Position numbers and translations under genes: made by a program. This document shows, one piece after another, positions 33,820 to 42,544 of a DNA stretch of 64,000 nucleotides. The stretch is from Streptomyces sp. TP-A0356. GTDB taxonomy: Bacteria; Actinomycetota; Actinomycetes; Streptomycetales; Streptomycetaceae. The notes beneath the pieces are model-generated. The model was not told the origin of the DNA. It ran no database searches and saw nothing but the letters and a program-made list of their open reading frames with translations. The stretch lies in assembly GCF_001417775.1 (NCBI RefSeq), contig NZ_BBZJ01000024.1:1-64000 (forward strand). The letters are read 5' to 3'. The first letter of the stretch is position 1. Every line of letters starts with the position of its first letter.

Positions 33820-34494
33820 GTGGCCGCACAAGCATCGTCGAACGCGGGGGGAGGCCACCCGACCGGTGACCTTGGGCGCCGAATCGCCCTGCGGCGCGAG
33901 GAACTCGGCTTGACCCGGGAGGAAACGGCCGATCGGGCCGGTATGGCTGCCAGCTACCTCCGGTATCTGGAGGAGCAGTCCACCGCCACGCCGAGCGCGG
34001 CCTCCCTCCTGCGGTTGGCCGGAGCACTCGAGACCACCGTCCGGGACCTCTCCGGTGGCGACGTCGATCTGCCACCCGGCCTCGGACAGGCGGGCCGGCA
34101 CCCGAAGTTCACGGAACTGACCACGCAGGAGTGCCAGGAGCTGCTCTCGACGCACGGCGTGGGAAGACTCGCCGTATCCACCGCCGCGGGACCATTGGTC
34201 GTCCCTGTGAACTACAGCGTCGTGGAAGGGACGGTCGTCTTCAGGACACACCCCCACGCGGTACCTTCGCAGGCGTCGGGCTCTGAAGTGGCCTTCGAGA
34301 TCGACCACGTCGACGGAGCCTTGAGCCAGGGCTGGAGCGTCCTGGTGAGGGGACGTGCCCGAGCTGTGACGGATCCCGAGTCCGTACGGCGGCTGGAGGA
34401 ACAGGCGTACAGCGCACCCTGGGCGGGCGGGCAACGTGAGCTGTGGATCCGCATCGAACCTCTCAGCATCACCGGGCGCCGGATCACCGTGTGA
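33820..34494 (+). CDS. XRE-type DNA-binding domain fused to pyridoxamine-phosphate-oxidase-like flavin domain
   Basis: About 224 aa. Residues ~18-75 form an XRE helix-turn-helix (LGRRIALRREELGLTREETADRAGMAASYLRYLEE..TPSAASLLRLAGAL). Residues ~95-215 resemble the split-barrel flavin-binding family (QECQELLSTHGVGRLAVSTAAGPLVVPVNYSVVEG ... VAFEIDHVDGALSQGWSVLVRGRA). GTG at 33820 follows GAGAGGAGG and overlaps no gene; it closes the acetyltransferase operon. A flavin- or F420-sensing regulator is a plausible role, by inference. Confidence 0.85.
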   Translation: MAAQASSNAGGGHPTGDLGRRIALRREELGLTREETADRAGMAASYLRYLEEQSTATPSAASLLRLAGALETTVRDLSGGDVDLPPGLGQAGRHPKFTELTTQECQELLSTHGVGRLAVSTAAGPLVVPVNYSVVEGTVVFRTHPHAVPSQASGSEVAFEIDHVDGALSQGWSVLVRGRARAVTDPESVRRLEEQAYSAPWAGGQRELWIRIEPLSITGRRITV

Positions 34495-34763
34495 CGACAC
34501 CCACCGCCCGGCAGCCCGGTATCCGTCGGCCGGTAGGACACATGAGCCGGGCGATGCCGCCGGGAATCTGACCTGCGTGGGCGTGCTGCTGCGCTACGCC
34601 GACCCCGCATCCCCGGACGACACCCTGCGGCGTGGGTGTCCGAGTGGTGGCCGAGGCACGGGCGGCGGCCGGTGCGCACCGGTTGCTCGTCGTCGACCCG
34701 CACACCGCAGCACGAGATGCGGTCGGGCCCGTACCGCGCGGCCCGCTGTCGCGTGTTCCCTCC
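34495..34763. other. Convergent gap
   Basis: 269 bp between convergent genes. No strong hairpin or coherent protein frame was seen. Confidence 0.5.
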
Positions 34764-36338
34764 TCAGTCCGGCTCCATGTAGGGGCGGCGGAAGACCTGG
34801 GCCTGACCAGGGCCCCACGGGCGCACGGCTGCCAGCGCCTGGACGACCGCGGACTCCAGGGGGCCGCTCGTGTCGATCGTGACGGCCTCCGTCCACGGTG
34901 GCTCCGTGGCCGCCATGGCAGCGGCCACCTCGAGGTCGGCGTCCGATGCTCCGGGGGCTCGGGTGGTCAGACGGGCCGCCGACACGTCGCTGGGGACCTG
35001 GCAGTGCAGGGCCACCAGGTCGGCGCTGGTGCGTTCGGCCATGCGCACGGCCGCTTCGCGCTGTGCCGCGTCGGACCAGGTGGCGTCCAGGACGACGGCC
35101 TCGCCGCAGGACAGCAGGGCGGCTGCCCGGTCGAGCAGGGCCTCGTAGGTCCTGGCGGTCCACTCGGCCGTGTAGAGGCCCTCCCCGTAGCCGGCCTCCG
35201 CGGACTGCTCCGCCGGGATGCCTGCCAGTTCCTTGCGGAGACGGTCGCTGCTGAGCAGCGTGACACCCAGGCGGTCGGCCAGTGCCCCGGAGAGGGTCGA
35301 CTTCCCGCTGCCGGGAAGCCCGCCCACGAGTGTCACGCAGACGGCGGAGGCGCGTAGGTGGCGCAGTGCCGTCGTGACCAGCCGACGTGATGCCGCCTCC
35401 GCGCCGGGCGCGCCCTGTCGTCCTTGGATCAGGGAGACCTTGGCGCGGACGAACGCGCGGTAGGCGACGTAGTGGTGGCACAGGGAGGGCGGCGCCGGAT
35501 CGCCGGAGTACTCGCCGTACTGGGTGAGGAAGAACGCCCCGGCCTCCGGTGCTCCGAGCTGTTCCAGGTCCATGGCGAGGAACGCCGCGTCGTCGAGGCC
35601 GTCGACGTAGCGAAGGTGGTCGTCGAACTCCAGGCAGTCCAGGATGCGGGGCCCGTCGTCCAGGCAGAAGACATCCTCGGCGAGCAGGTCACCGTGGCCG
35701 TCCACCATCCGCCCCTGCTCGATGCGGGTGCCGAACAACTGCTTGCGTCCGGCCAGATAGCGGCGCACCAGCCGCTCGATCTCCTCCATCCCCTCGGGCA
35801 CCGATCCGTCGTCGGCCAATGCGCGGACCTGCGTGAAGCTGGCCTCCCACCGCGAGGACAGCGCGTCCCGCGAGCCCTGTTCGTTGACCTCTTGGCTGCG
35901 GTGAGCGCCTGCGTGGCACGCGGCGAGCTGCCGGGCCACGGCCCGCAGGACGTCGTCGATCGCAGCGCCTTCCCGTACCAGCAGGGACAGGCGCCGGTCG
36001 GCCGGCATGCGGCGCATCACCACGAGCGGTTCGGGCACCTTCGTCTCCGGGCTGCGGATCTCGCCGAGGCCCAAATAGACGTCGGGAGAGAAGCGGCGGT
36101 TGAGAGCGATCTCGCGTTCGCACGCGGTCCGGCGCGCCGCCACGGTGGAGTAATCCAGGAAGCCCAGATCGACCGGTTTCTTGACCTTGTAGGCGCGGTC
36201 ACCGACGAAGAACACCAGGGCGGTGTGGGTCTCGCGCACTTCTGCGCGAGGGAGCGCCGTAGCGTCGTGAGCCGTAGTCGGCGCGTTGACTCCCGTGGCT
36301 GACCGCGGCACCGACGCGTCGGAGTGATGCCCCGGCAT
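34764..36338 (-). CDS. Rv2004c-like phosphotransferase/P-loop kinase fusion
   Basis: About 524 aa. The N-terminal half is aminoglycoside-phosphotransferase-like (VFFVGDRAYKVKKPVDLGFLDY with the conserved Lys pair; VDGHGDLLAEDVFCLDDGPRILDCLEFDD as catalytic and metal loop). The C-terminal half is a P-loop NTPase/zeta-toxin-like kinase: VCVTLVGGLPGSGKSTLSGAL, SSDRLRKEL, VVLDATWSD. This is the architecture of M. tuberculosis Rv2004c, a DosR-regulon gene that also neighbours a stress protein. ATG at 36338 has AGGGAG six bases upstream; ATG at 36371 overlaps the upstream gene stop but lacks a ribosome site. Confidence 0.87.
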   Translation of the reverse strand: MPGHHSDASVPRSATGVNAPTTAHDATALPRAEVRETHTALVFFVGDRAYKVKKPVDLGFLDYSTVAARRTACEREIALNRRFSPDVYLGLGEIRSPETKVPEPLVVMRRMPADRRLSLLVREGAAIDDVLRAVARQLAACHAGAHRSQEVNEQGSRDALSSRWEASFTQVRALADDGSVPEGMEEIERLVRRYLAGRKQLFGTRIEQGRMVDGHGDLLAEDVFCLDDGPRILDCLEFDDHLRYVDGLDDAAFLAMDLEQLGAPEAGAFFLTQYGEYSGDPAPPSLCHHYVAYRAFVRAKVSLIQGRQGAPGAEAASRRLVTTALRHLRASAVCVTLVGGLPGSGKSTLSGALADRLGVTLLSSDRLRKELAGIPAEQSAEAGYGEGLYTAEWTARTYEALLDRAAALLSCGEAVVLDATWSDAAQREAAVRMAERTSADLVALHCQVPSDVSAARLTTRAPGASDADLEVAAAMAATEPPWTEAVTIDTSGPLESAVVQALAAVRPWGPGQAQVFRRPYMEPD

Positions 36339-36363
36339 GTTCGGCTCCCTGTGGTGGCCCGGC

Positions 36364-37113
36364 TCAGTCATGGGGTACGACGGCGACAGGGCAGCGCGCG
36401 TGATGGATGGCGGCCTGGGCCACGGGACCCAGGCGTGGTGCGAGCGCAGCATGATGCCTGCGTCTGCCGACCACCAGCATTCCGGCGCCCTCGGCCGCCC
36501 GCACGACGGCCTTGGCAGGGCTGTCGAGAGCGATGGTGTCGGCGACGTCGACGTGCGGAAACTTCTCGCGCCAGGGGCGGAGCGCCTGGCTCAGTCGTTT
36601 CTGCGCGTCCTGCCTGATCTCTTCGGTGATGTCGTGGTCGATGCCCCAGGGCACCTGCGCGTGGATGGGCACGCTGCGGCCGTGGACGGTCCGCAGGTCC
36701 ACGTTCCTCGCCGCGGCGGTACCGAAGGCGAATGCGAGCAGGTCGTCGCACGATCCGTGCAGTTTCAGCGCCACCACCACGCCGCCGTGGGATGTGGGCG
36801 TAGGCACATCTTCGCCTGTTTCGGTTGCCGCTCGGAGCAGTGCGTGCTCGGCGTCGTCGGCGATCAGGCTGCCGACGACGGTGAGGCCGGGGTGGCGTGC
36901 CTGGAGCTTCGCCCGTGCGTCGTGCACGAGCCGCTTCGCCCAGTAGTTCTGATCGACTTCGCAGGGAAGGCGGGTCGGTTCCGGCACCAGGAGCGGCCAC
37001 GCGTGCAGCAGGCGCAGGGTGAGCTTGCGCCGTTCGGCTTCGTCAGCGGCCCAGCGAGCAGCGGCGAGACTCTCGGGCGAGCCGTCGAGGCCCACCGTGA
37101 CGACCGGGTCCAT
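36364..37113 (-). CDS. Tandem universal stress protein
   Basis: 249 aa, shorter than the usual ~290 for a two-domain protein. Domain 1 begins VVTVGLDGSPESLAAARWAADEA; domain 2 ends SPAKAVVRAAEGAGMLVVGRRRHHAALAPRLGPVAQAAIHHARCPVAVVPHD. The boundary region (THGGVVVALKLHGSCDDLLAFAFG) has lost the GxRGxGG loop expected at the end of domain 1, so that half is degenerate. It is followed by the Rv2004c-like gene with overlapping ends, the same pairing as Rv2005c-Rv2004c. Confidence 0.9.
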   Translation of the reverse strand: MDPVVTVGLDGSPESLAAARWAADEAERRKLTLRLLHAWPLLVPEPTRLPCEVDQNYWAKRLVHDARAKLQARHPGLTVVGSLIADDAEHALLRAATETGEDVPTPTSHGGVVVALKLHGSCDDLLAFAFGTAAARNVDLRTVHGRSVPIHAQVPWGIDHDITEEIRQDAQKRLSQALRPWREKFPHVDVADTIALDSPAKAVVRAAEGAGMLVVGRRRHHAALAPRLGPVAQAAIHHARCPVAVVPHD

Positions 37114-37264
37114 GGCGACTGCCTCCGTCTCGTGGGAAGCCGAAATGACGGTGAGCGAGCCTGCCTGCCCCAGGCGGCACCGGCACGCCGAGCTCGGCTT
37201 CTTCTCATTCGAGGACTACCGCATACCTTCGTGCGGCGCATGCCGGCCAGGCACCGGTTTCCCG

Positions 37265-37294
37265 CCGGTGCCCCGCTCACGGGCGGGGCACCGG
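37265..37294. terminator. Hairpin downstream of the hydrogenase operon
   Basis: CCGGTGCCCCGC, loop TCACGG, then GCGGGGCACCGG: a perfect 12-bp stem 64 bases past the hydrogenase protease stop on the minus strand, and upstream of the stress-protein gene. No U-tract, as is common in this group. Confidence 0.7.
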
Positions 37295-37357
37295 CTCTGT
37301 CTCCGGCACCTGCGTCGCAGCGGTGCACCACCGGCCGCAGGCCCGGTCCGCCGCCTC

Positions 37358-37831
37358 CTAGCGATGATGACCGCGTGCCTTCCGTACGGAAGCGGCAACG
37401 CGGTCGATCAGTTCAGGAAGGGCCCAACGCACCGGTTCGCTAAGGCCGGTACCCAGGTCGATGTCGGACGCCTCCACGGCATGCACCACGAGCTCGCGCG
37501 GGAGCCGGTCGAGAGTTCTCCCCAGGGCCAAGCACTCTCCCAGGCCGAGGGCGTGGGTGCTCGCCGGACCGGTTGCCTGCGCGGCTGCTTCCGCCGCTGA
37601 CAGGGTGTGCAGCCGGCCGGGCCGGGCAGGATGCGTGCGGACGGCTTCCACCACGACCACGGTGTCAGCGCCGTGCCACAGGTCGAGCATCCGGCTGGGT
37701 TCGCCGTCGCTGACCGCGAGCACGGTGCCGTCGGGAACCTGGTCCCGCAGTGCCTCCACCACCAGCGGGCCGACGCCGTCGTCACGGCGGAAGGGATTGC
37801 CCACACCGATCACCACGACCCGGCCGGTCAT
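37358..37831 (-). CDS. [NiFe]-hydrogenase maturation endopeptidase
   Basis: 157 aa HycI/HoxW-type protease. VVVIGVGNPFRRDDGVGPLVVEAL contains the nickel-sensing Asp region and DGEPSRMLDLWHGADTVVVVEAV the second acidic ligand. It removes the C-terminal tail of the large subunit after nickel insertion. ATG at 37831 overlaps the large-subunit stop (ATGA), making it the last gene of the six-gene operon. Confidence 0.93.
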   Translation of the reverse strand: MTGRVVVIGVGNPFRRDDGVGPLVVEALRDQVPDGTVLAVSDGEPSRMLDLWHGADTVVVVEAVRTHPARPGRLHTLSAAEAAAQATGPASTHALGLGECLALGRTLDRLPRELVVHAVEASDIDLGTGLSEPVRWALPELIDRVAASVRKARGHHR

Positions 37832-39189
37832 GTGCGCTCCACCGTCAGGTCGAGGAAGTGGGTGGAGCAGGAGATGCAGGGGTCGTGGTTACGGATGGCG
37901 CGCTCGCACACGGCGGTGAGCTGCTCGTCATCGGCGGCGGGGCCGGGCCTGTCCAGTTGCGCCTGGACGGCCCGTCGCAGGTCCTCCTCGATGGCCGACT
38001 GGTTCTGGGCGGTGGGCGGAATGATGCGGACCGCGGTGAGCGTGCCGTCCTCCGCCATGGCGTAGCGGTGGTAGAGCAGTCCGCGGGGTGCCTCGGTGGC
38101 GCCGGTACCGACCGCCTCGCGTGGCGGGACGTCGACGGCCGGGCGGGGAGGCGGTTCGTAGGCGTCGATGATGCGCAGGGCTTCCTCCACGGCGTGCACC
38201 ACTTCCACCGCGCGTACGACGATGCTGCGGAAGGGGTTGCGGCAGACCGCGCCCGCGGCCGGGTCGCCGAGCCCGGCGTCTCGCGCGGCCTCGGCCGCCA
38301 CGGGGTGCAGCCACCGGCCGTTGATGGCGTAGCGGGCCAGTGAGCCGGTCAGGTAGCGGCGGCCGTCGAGGGTGGCGGTCAGGGCGGTGGAGTGCGGTAC
38401 CTGCTCTTCGTGCACGTGCTGCTCGAAGTCGGCGACCGGGAACTCGCGCAGGGCCGGGCTCCGCTCGGTGTCACCGTGGTCGAGGGCGGCCATGACCGCG
38501 GGTGTTCCGGAGTCGATGGCGTATCGGCCCGGATCGCGCAGTGCGAGGAGGTCGTAGTCGCACACGGCGTCGGGGAAGTCGAAGGCGGCCACCCAGCGCA
38601 CGGTCTCCAGCGCGTCCTCGCGGGCCTGCCGCAGCCGGTCCGCCAGTGGGCGGAGTTCCTGGACCGTCGGCGTGCGGTAGAAGCCGCCGACGCGGACGTT
38701 GACCGGGTGGATGGAGCGGCCTCCCAGCTGTTCGAGGATCGCGTTGCCCGTCTGCTTGGTCCTTAGGCCGCGTTCGACCGCGGCGCGGTGGTCACGGGCG
38801 AGTTCGATCGCACTGGGGTAGCCGAGGAAGTCGGGCGCGTGCAGCAGATGGATGTGCAGAGTCTGGCTCTCGATCCATTCCCCGCAGTACAGCAGGCGGC
38901 GCAGCTCGGCGAGGGGGCCGTCCACGGTGACGCCGCAGGCGTTCTCGATCGCCTGGCAGGCGCTCATCTGGTAGGCGACCGGGCAGATGCCGCAGATGCG
39001 GGAGGTGATGTCCGGTGGTTCGGTGTGTCCCCGGCCGATCAGGAAGGCCTCGAAGAAGCGTGGCGGTTCGTAGATGCGCAGACGTGCCTCGGCGATCGTT
39101 CCGTCGTGGACGCGCAGGTGGAGGGCGCCTTCGCCTTCCACGCGGGCCAGTGCGTCCAGCCGCAGGACGCGGGATCCGCGATGGCTCAT
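37828..39189 (-). CDS. [NiFe] hydrogenase large subunit, group 3b-like
   Basis: 453 aa. Both nickel-binding motifs are intact: L1 SRICGICPV (Cys66, Cys69) and L2 DPCISCSTH (Cys438, Cys441, His444) followed by a nine-residue tail FLDLTVERT expected to be cleaved. RVEGEGALHLRV at the N terminus and GGRSIHPVNVRVGGFYRTP in the middle are typical. The partners (NAD(P)-flavoprotein and sulfite-reductase-A-like subunits) point to a soluble NADP-linked group 3b enzyme that can consume or release H2. Confidence 0.93.
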   Translation of the reverse strand: MSHRGSRVLRLDALARVEGEGALHLRVHDGTIAEARLRIYEPPRFFEAFLIGRGHTEPPDITSRICGICPVAYQMSACQAIENACGVTVDGPLAELRRLLYCGEWIESQTLHIHLLHAPDFLGYPSAIELARDHRAAVERGLRTKQTGNAILEQLGGRSIHPVNVRVGGFYRTPTVQELRPLADRLRQAREDALETVRWVAAFDFPDAVCDYDLLALRDPGRYAIDSGTPAVMAALDHGDTERSPALREFPVADFEQHVHEEQVPHSTALTATLDGRRYLTGSLARYAINGRWLHPVAAEAARDAGLGDPAAGAVCRNPFRSIVVRAVEVVHAVEEALRIIDAYEPPPRPAVDVPPREAVGTGATEAPRGLLYHRYAMAEDGTLTAVRIIPPTAQNQSAIEEDLRRAVQAQLDRPGPAADDEQLTAVCERAIRNHDPCISCSTHFLDLTVERT

Positions 39190-40091
39190 ACCGGCCCTTC
39201 CGGGGTGGTGTCTGTCCTGGCCTGAGAGTCGTCCTGCTCCTCGGCTGCCTCAGCCGCGAGATCGGGTACGGGGGCATATTCCGGCGACGCGGCGTTGAAG
39301 GTGCGGAAGACACGCAGGATGTCGCGCTCGCTCATCCCGTCGTGGCGCAGTTGCCGGACCATGTTGCGCAGGTTGGGGCTGTTGCTCGGCCCGAAGCAGC
39401 CGTAGCAGCCGCGTCCGTAGGCGGGGCAGATCGCGCCGCAGCCGGAGTGGGTGACCGGGCCCAGACAGGGGGTGCCGTGGGCCACGGTGATGCAGGTGGT
39501 GCCGCGCCTCTTGCACTCGAAGCAGACGCTGTGATCAGGGATGCCCGGTTTGCGTCCGGCCAGGTGGGCGGTGATGACCTCCAGGAGCTGGCGGCGGTCG
39601 ATGGGACAGCCGCGCAGTTCGAAGTCGACCGGTACGTGGGCCGAGATCGGCGTCGAGGTCTCCAGCGTGGCGATGTACTCGGGGCGGGCGTAGACCGCGG
39701 CGCGGAACTCGGCGACATCCCCGAAGTTGCGCAGCGCCTGGATGCCGCCCGCGGTGGCGCAGGCTCCGATGGTGACCAGGCGCCGGGAGATGCGTCGGAT
39801 GTGCCGGATCCGCTCGGCGTCCTCGGCCGTGGTGATCGATCCTTCGACCAGGGAGAGGTCGTACGGTCCGCGCCCGGACAGCTCCGCGCGCTCCCCGTCG
39901 GGGCCCTCCGCGGCGGACATCTCCAGGAAGTGCTCGATCCGTATCCGGTCGGTGAGGCCGAGCAGCTCGTCCTCGCAGTCGAGCAGGGTCAGCTGACAGC
40001 CGTCGCAGGAGGCGAACTTCCACACGGCGAGTGTCGGCCGGGGGTCGGCGTCCGGTCCGTTGCCGGTGTCCGGTCGCGTGTTGATCACCAT
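39186..40091 (-). CDS. [NiFe] hydrogenase small subunit, group 3b-like
   Basis: About 301 aa. WKFASCDGCQLTLLD supplies the proximal-cluster Cys pair (29 and 32); IGACATAGGIQALRNF, ELRGCPIDRRQLLEVI, SVCFECKRRGTTC, GPVTHSGCGAICPAYGRGCYGCFGP give the remaining Fe-S ligands. No Tat signal is present, so the enzyme is cytoplasmic. A Glu/Asp-rich tail ends the protein. One base separates its start from the upstream stop; its own stop overlaps the large-subunit ATG. Confidence 0.93.
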   Translation of the reverse strand: MVINTRPDTGNGPDADPRPTLAVWKFASCDGCQLTLLDCEDELLGLTDRIRIEHFLEMSAAEGPDGERAELSGRGPYDLSLVEGSITTAEDAERIRHIRRISRRLVTIGACATAGGIQALRNFGDVAEFRAAVYARPEYIATLETSTPISAHVPVDFELRGCPIDRRQLLEVITAHLAGRKPGIPDHSVCFECKRRGTTCITVAHGTPCLGPVTHSGCGAICPAYGRGCYGCFGPSNSPNLRNMVRQLRHDGMSERDILRVFRTFNAASPEYAPVPDLAAEAAEEQDDSQARTDTTPEGPV

Positions 40092-40092
40092 C

Positions 40093-40911
40093 TCACAACT
40101 CCCGTACGGCGAGCAGTGGTTCAGCCCGGTCGTAGCCGACGACCGGGCCGTCCCGGCACAGCAGCAGGGGGCCGAGCTGGCAGTGGCCGCAGTGGCCGGT
40201 GGCGCAGCGCATGTTGCGTTCCAGGGACACCTGGACGTGGTGCGGGGGCACGCCCCGGTCCGTCAGGGCGCGTGCGGTGTGGCGGATCATCACCTCGGGG
40301 CCGCACACCAGCGCGCACGTGCGGTCGGGCTGGATGTCGAACCGGTCCAGGAGCGTGGTGACCACCCCGACCGCGCCGTGCCAGCCCGGGCCGGGGCGGT
40401 CGACGGTCACTGCCACCCGGGCCGGGCCGCGCCAACTTTCGATCTCCTCCCGGTAGACCAGGTCGCCGGGGGTACGGGCGCCCACCAGAATCCCGAGCCG
40501 GCCGTAGACCGCGGGCCGCTCCAACACCGTGTGCACCACCGGCCGCAGCGGCGCAAGCCCGATGCCGCCTGCGATCACCAGCACATCGTGGCCGGCCGCC
40601 GCATCCAGGTCCCAGCCGACGCCGTAGGGCCCGCGCAGCCCCACGGTGTCTCCCGGGCGAAGTCGGTACAGCGCCGCGGAGACCGCACCCACCGCGCGCA
40701 CGGTGTGCACCAGCCCTCCGTGCCGACCACGCAGGGAGCTGACCGAGACGGGCACCTCGCCGACGCCGAACGCGTAGATCATGGCGAACTGGCCCGGCGA
40801 GATCGGCAGAAGCTCCCGCCCCACCGGCACCAGTTCCACCGAACAGGTGTCGGCGGTCTCCGGGCGGGTGTCGGCGACCCGGTACGGAAGCGGAGGCGTC
40901 ACGGTGCTCAT
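40093..40911 (-). CDS. Hydrogenase FAD/NAD(P)-binding subunit
   Basis: 272 aa. Ferredoxin-reductase fold: GQFAMIYAFGVGEVPVSVSS (flavin), LRGPYGVGWDL, VLVIAGGIGLAPLRPVVHTV (NAD(P)), CALVCGPEVMIRHTARALTD, and a C-terminal [2Fe-2S] motif NMRCATGHCGHCQLGPLLLC. It passes electrons between NAD(P)H and the hydrogenase Fe-S chain. ATG at 40911 overlaps the preceding stop. Confidence 0.93.
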   Translation of the reverse strand: MSTVTPPLPYRVADTRPETADTCSVELVPVGRELLPISPGQFAMIYAFGVGEVPVSVSSLRGRHGGLVHTVRAVGAVSAALYRLRPGDTVGLRGPYGVGWDLDAAAGHDVLVIAGGIGLAPLRPVVHTVLERPAVYGRLGILVGARTPGDLVYREEIESWRGPARVAVTVDRPGPGWHGAVGVVTTLLDRFDIQPDRTCALVCGPEVMIRHTARALTDRGVPPHHVQVSLERNMRCATGHCGHCQLGPLLLCRDGPVVGYDRAEPLLAVREL

Positions 40912-41366
40912 GCCGGGCCGCTTCCGTATGGCGCGTACAGGTCCAGCAGCCTGGTGCGGGTCGCCTGCAGGCGCTCGGCGACGACCTCGGTGAAGCGGCG
41001 CATCAGGGCGTAGCCGAGTTGGGGTTCGGCCGCGCACAGGCTGAGTACTTCGGCGGCGGGGAACTGCGTCGCCTCCACCGCGGTCACCGCCTGGGCCCCC
41101 AGGTGCCAGCGGTGCGGCGGGGAGATCCACGACCAGCCCAGCAACTGACCCGGGCCGAGCGTCTCGACCACGGGCGCCGGGTGCCGGCCGGGGACGTACA
41201 CGTCGAGGGCGACCTCGCCGGAGTGCAGCAGCCAGAAGCGGTCGGCCTTCCCGCCCTCGTCGAAGAGCCGCGTACCGGCCGGGTACGAGACGGCCAGTCC
41301 TGTGACCATCAGCCGTTCGCGGTGCGCAGCAGGGAGGAAGTCCAGGGACGACGGCAGGCGGGTCAC
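40908..41366 (-). CDS. Stand-alone cyclic-nucleotide-binding (CRP-like) domain protein
   Basis: About 152 aa. LPAAHRERLMVTGLAVSYPAGTRLFDEGGKADRFWLLHSGEVALDV ... LGPGQLLGWSWISPPHRWHLGAQAVTAVEATQFPAAEV is a full CNB beta-roll, but no DNA-binding helix-turn-helix follows. The phosphate-binding cassette is not the standard RxA type, so the ligand is uncertain. GTG at 41366 overlaps the upstream Fe-S subunit stop (GTGA) and the stop overlaps the next start, so it is made in step with the hydrogenase. Probably an allosteric or structural subunit; this is inference. Confidence 0.87.
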   Translation of the reverse strand: MTRLPSSLDFLPAAHRERLMVTGLAVSYPAGTRLFDEGGKADRFWLLHSGEVALDVYVPGRHPAPVVETLGPGQLLGWSWISPPHRWHLGAQAVTAVEATQFPAAEVLSLCAAEPQLGYALMRRFTEVVAERLQATRTRLLDLYAPYGSGPA

Positions 41367-42544
41367 GGGGCCTCCCCCTCCTGCGATGCCCGGGGCTGCG
41401 TCCAGTCGTGCAGAGCGGCAGCCTCCTCGGTGATGTCGATGCCGACCGGGCACCACACGATGCAGCGGCCGCAGCCCACACATCCGGAGGAGCCGAACTG
41501 GTCGTACCAGGTGCCCAGTTTGTGGGTCATCCACTGCCGGTAGCGGCTGCGCGCGGACGCGCGGACCGGGCCGCCGTGCAGATGGGAGAAGTCGAGGTCG
41601 AAGCAGGAGTCCCACAGCCGCCACCGCTCCGCGTGGTCACCGGTGAGGTCGGTGACGTCCTCGGTGGTGGTGCAGAAGCAGGTGGGACACACCATGGTGC
41701 AGTTCCCGCACGTCAGACAGCGTCCCGCGACGTCGTCCCAGCGGGGGGCGTCCAGCGTGCCCGCCATCAGTTCCCTCAGGTCGGCTTCGGGCATGGTCCG
41801 TCCCATGCGGTCCGCGGCGGAGGCGACGCCCGCGCGGGCCGCCTCGCGGGTCGCGGCGTCCGCCGGGCGGGCCGGCAGTCCGGCGAGGATCTCGGCGCCT
41901 TCCTCGCTGCCGCCGCGGATCCAGAAGCGGTGACCGTCGTCATCGACCACCTCGGTCATCACCAGGTCGTAACCGGGTCCGGCCGCCGGTCCCGTGCCCA
42001 TCGAGACACAGAAACAGGTGCCCCCGGGCTCCGTGCACTCCACCGCCACCAGGAACGCTCCGGTGCGCCGCCCCTGGTAGACGGGGTCGCGGTGCGGCCC
42101 CCCGGTGAGCACCCGGTCCTGGATGGCGATGGCCCGCAGGTCGCAGGAACGCACCCCGAGGAACGCGTACCGGACCGGCGGGGGCTCGTCAGAGGTGAAC
42201 ACCGTCTCGTCCCCCACCCGGTCGGCACTCCACTGCCGTACCCGCGCCGGGTGCAGGAACGTCTTCCACGACTGCGGACCCGCCGCGTTCGCGAACGCGG
42301 CACCGTCCGGTCGCTCGCGCAGCCGGTACTGCCCGGCCTCCAGCTCCACGCCCCATCCGTAGGGCAACTGGTCGGCCGACTCCAGCTCCGCAAGCACGAT
42401 CGCGCCGTCCCGCACAGTGGGGCCGACCACGGTGAAACCGCGCCCGATCAGGACATCGACCAGCGCGGCCATCCCGTCCTTGCCGATCACCATCCCGTCG
42501 GAGACGGGTGGCGACGAGGTGTTCACGTCGGTGTACGTGTTCAT
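41363..42544 (-). CDS. Hydrogenase 4Fe-4S subunit (anaerobic sulfite reductase A-like)
   Basis: 393 aa, first gene of the operon. N-terminal part with FLGVRSCDLRAIAIQDRVL and VECTEPGGTCFCVSMGTGP is typical of the sulfite reductase A/HyhB family. Two 4Fe-4S motifs follow: CLTCGNCTMVCPTCFC near 278 and CVGCGRCIVWCPVGIDITEE near 360. It relays electrons within the complex. ATG at 42544 has GGGAG seven bases upstream. Confidence 0.92.
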   Translation of the reverse strand: MNTYTDVNTSSPPVSDGMVIGKDGMAALVDVLIGRGFTVVGPTVRDGAIVLAELESADQLPYGWGVELEAGQYRLRERPDGAAFANAAGPQSWKTFLHPARVRQWSADRVGDETVFTSDEPPPVRYAFLGVRSCDLRAIAIQDRVLTGGPHRDPVYQGRRTGAFLVAVECTEPGGTCFCVSMGTGPAAGPGYDLVMTEVVDDDGHRFWIRGGSEEGAEILAGLPARPADAATREAARAGVASAADRMGRTMPEADLRELMAGTLDAPRWDDVAGRCLTCGNCTMVCPTCFCTTTEDVTDLTGDHAERWRLWDSCFDLDFSHLHGGPVRASARSRYRQWMTHKLGTWYDQFGSSGCVGCGRCIVWCPVGIDITEEAAALHDWTQPRASQEGEAP

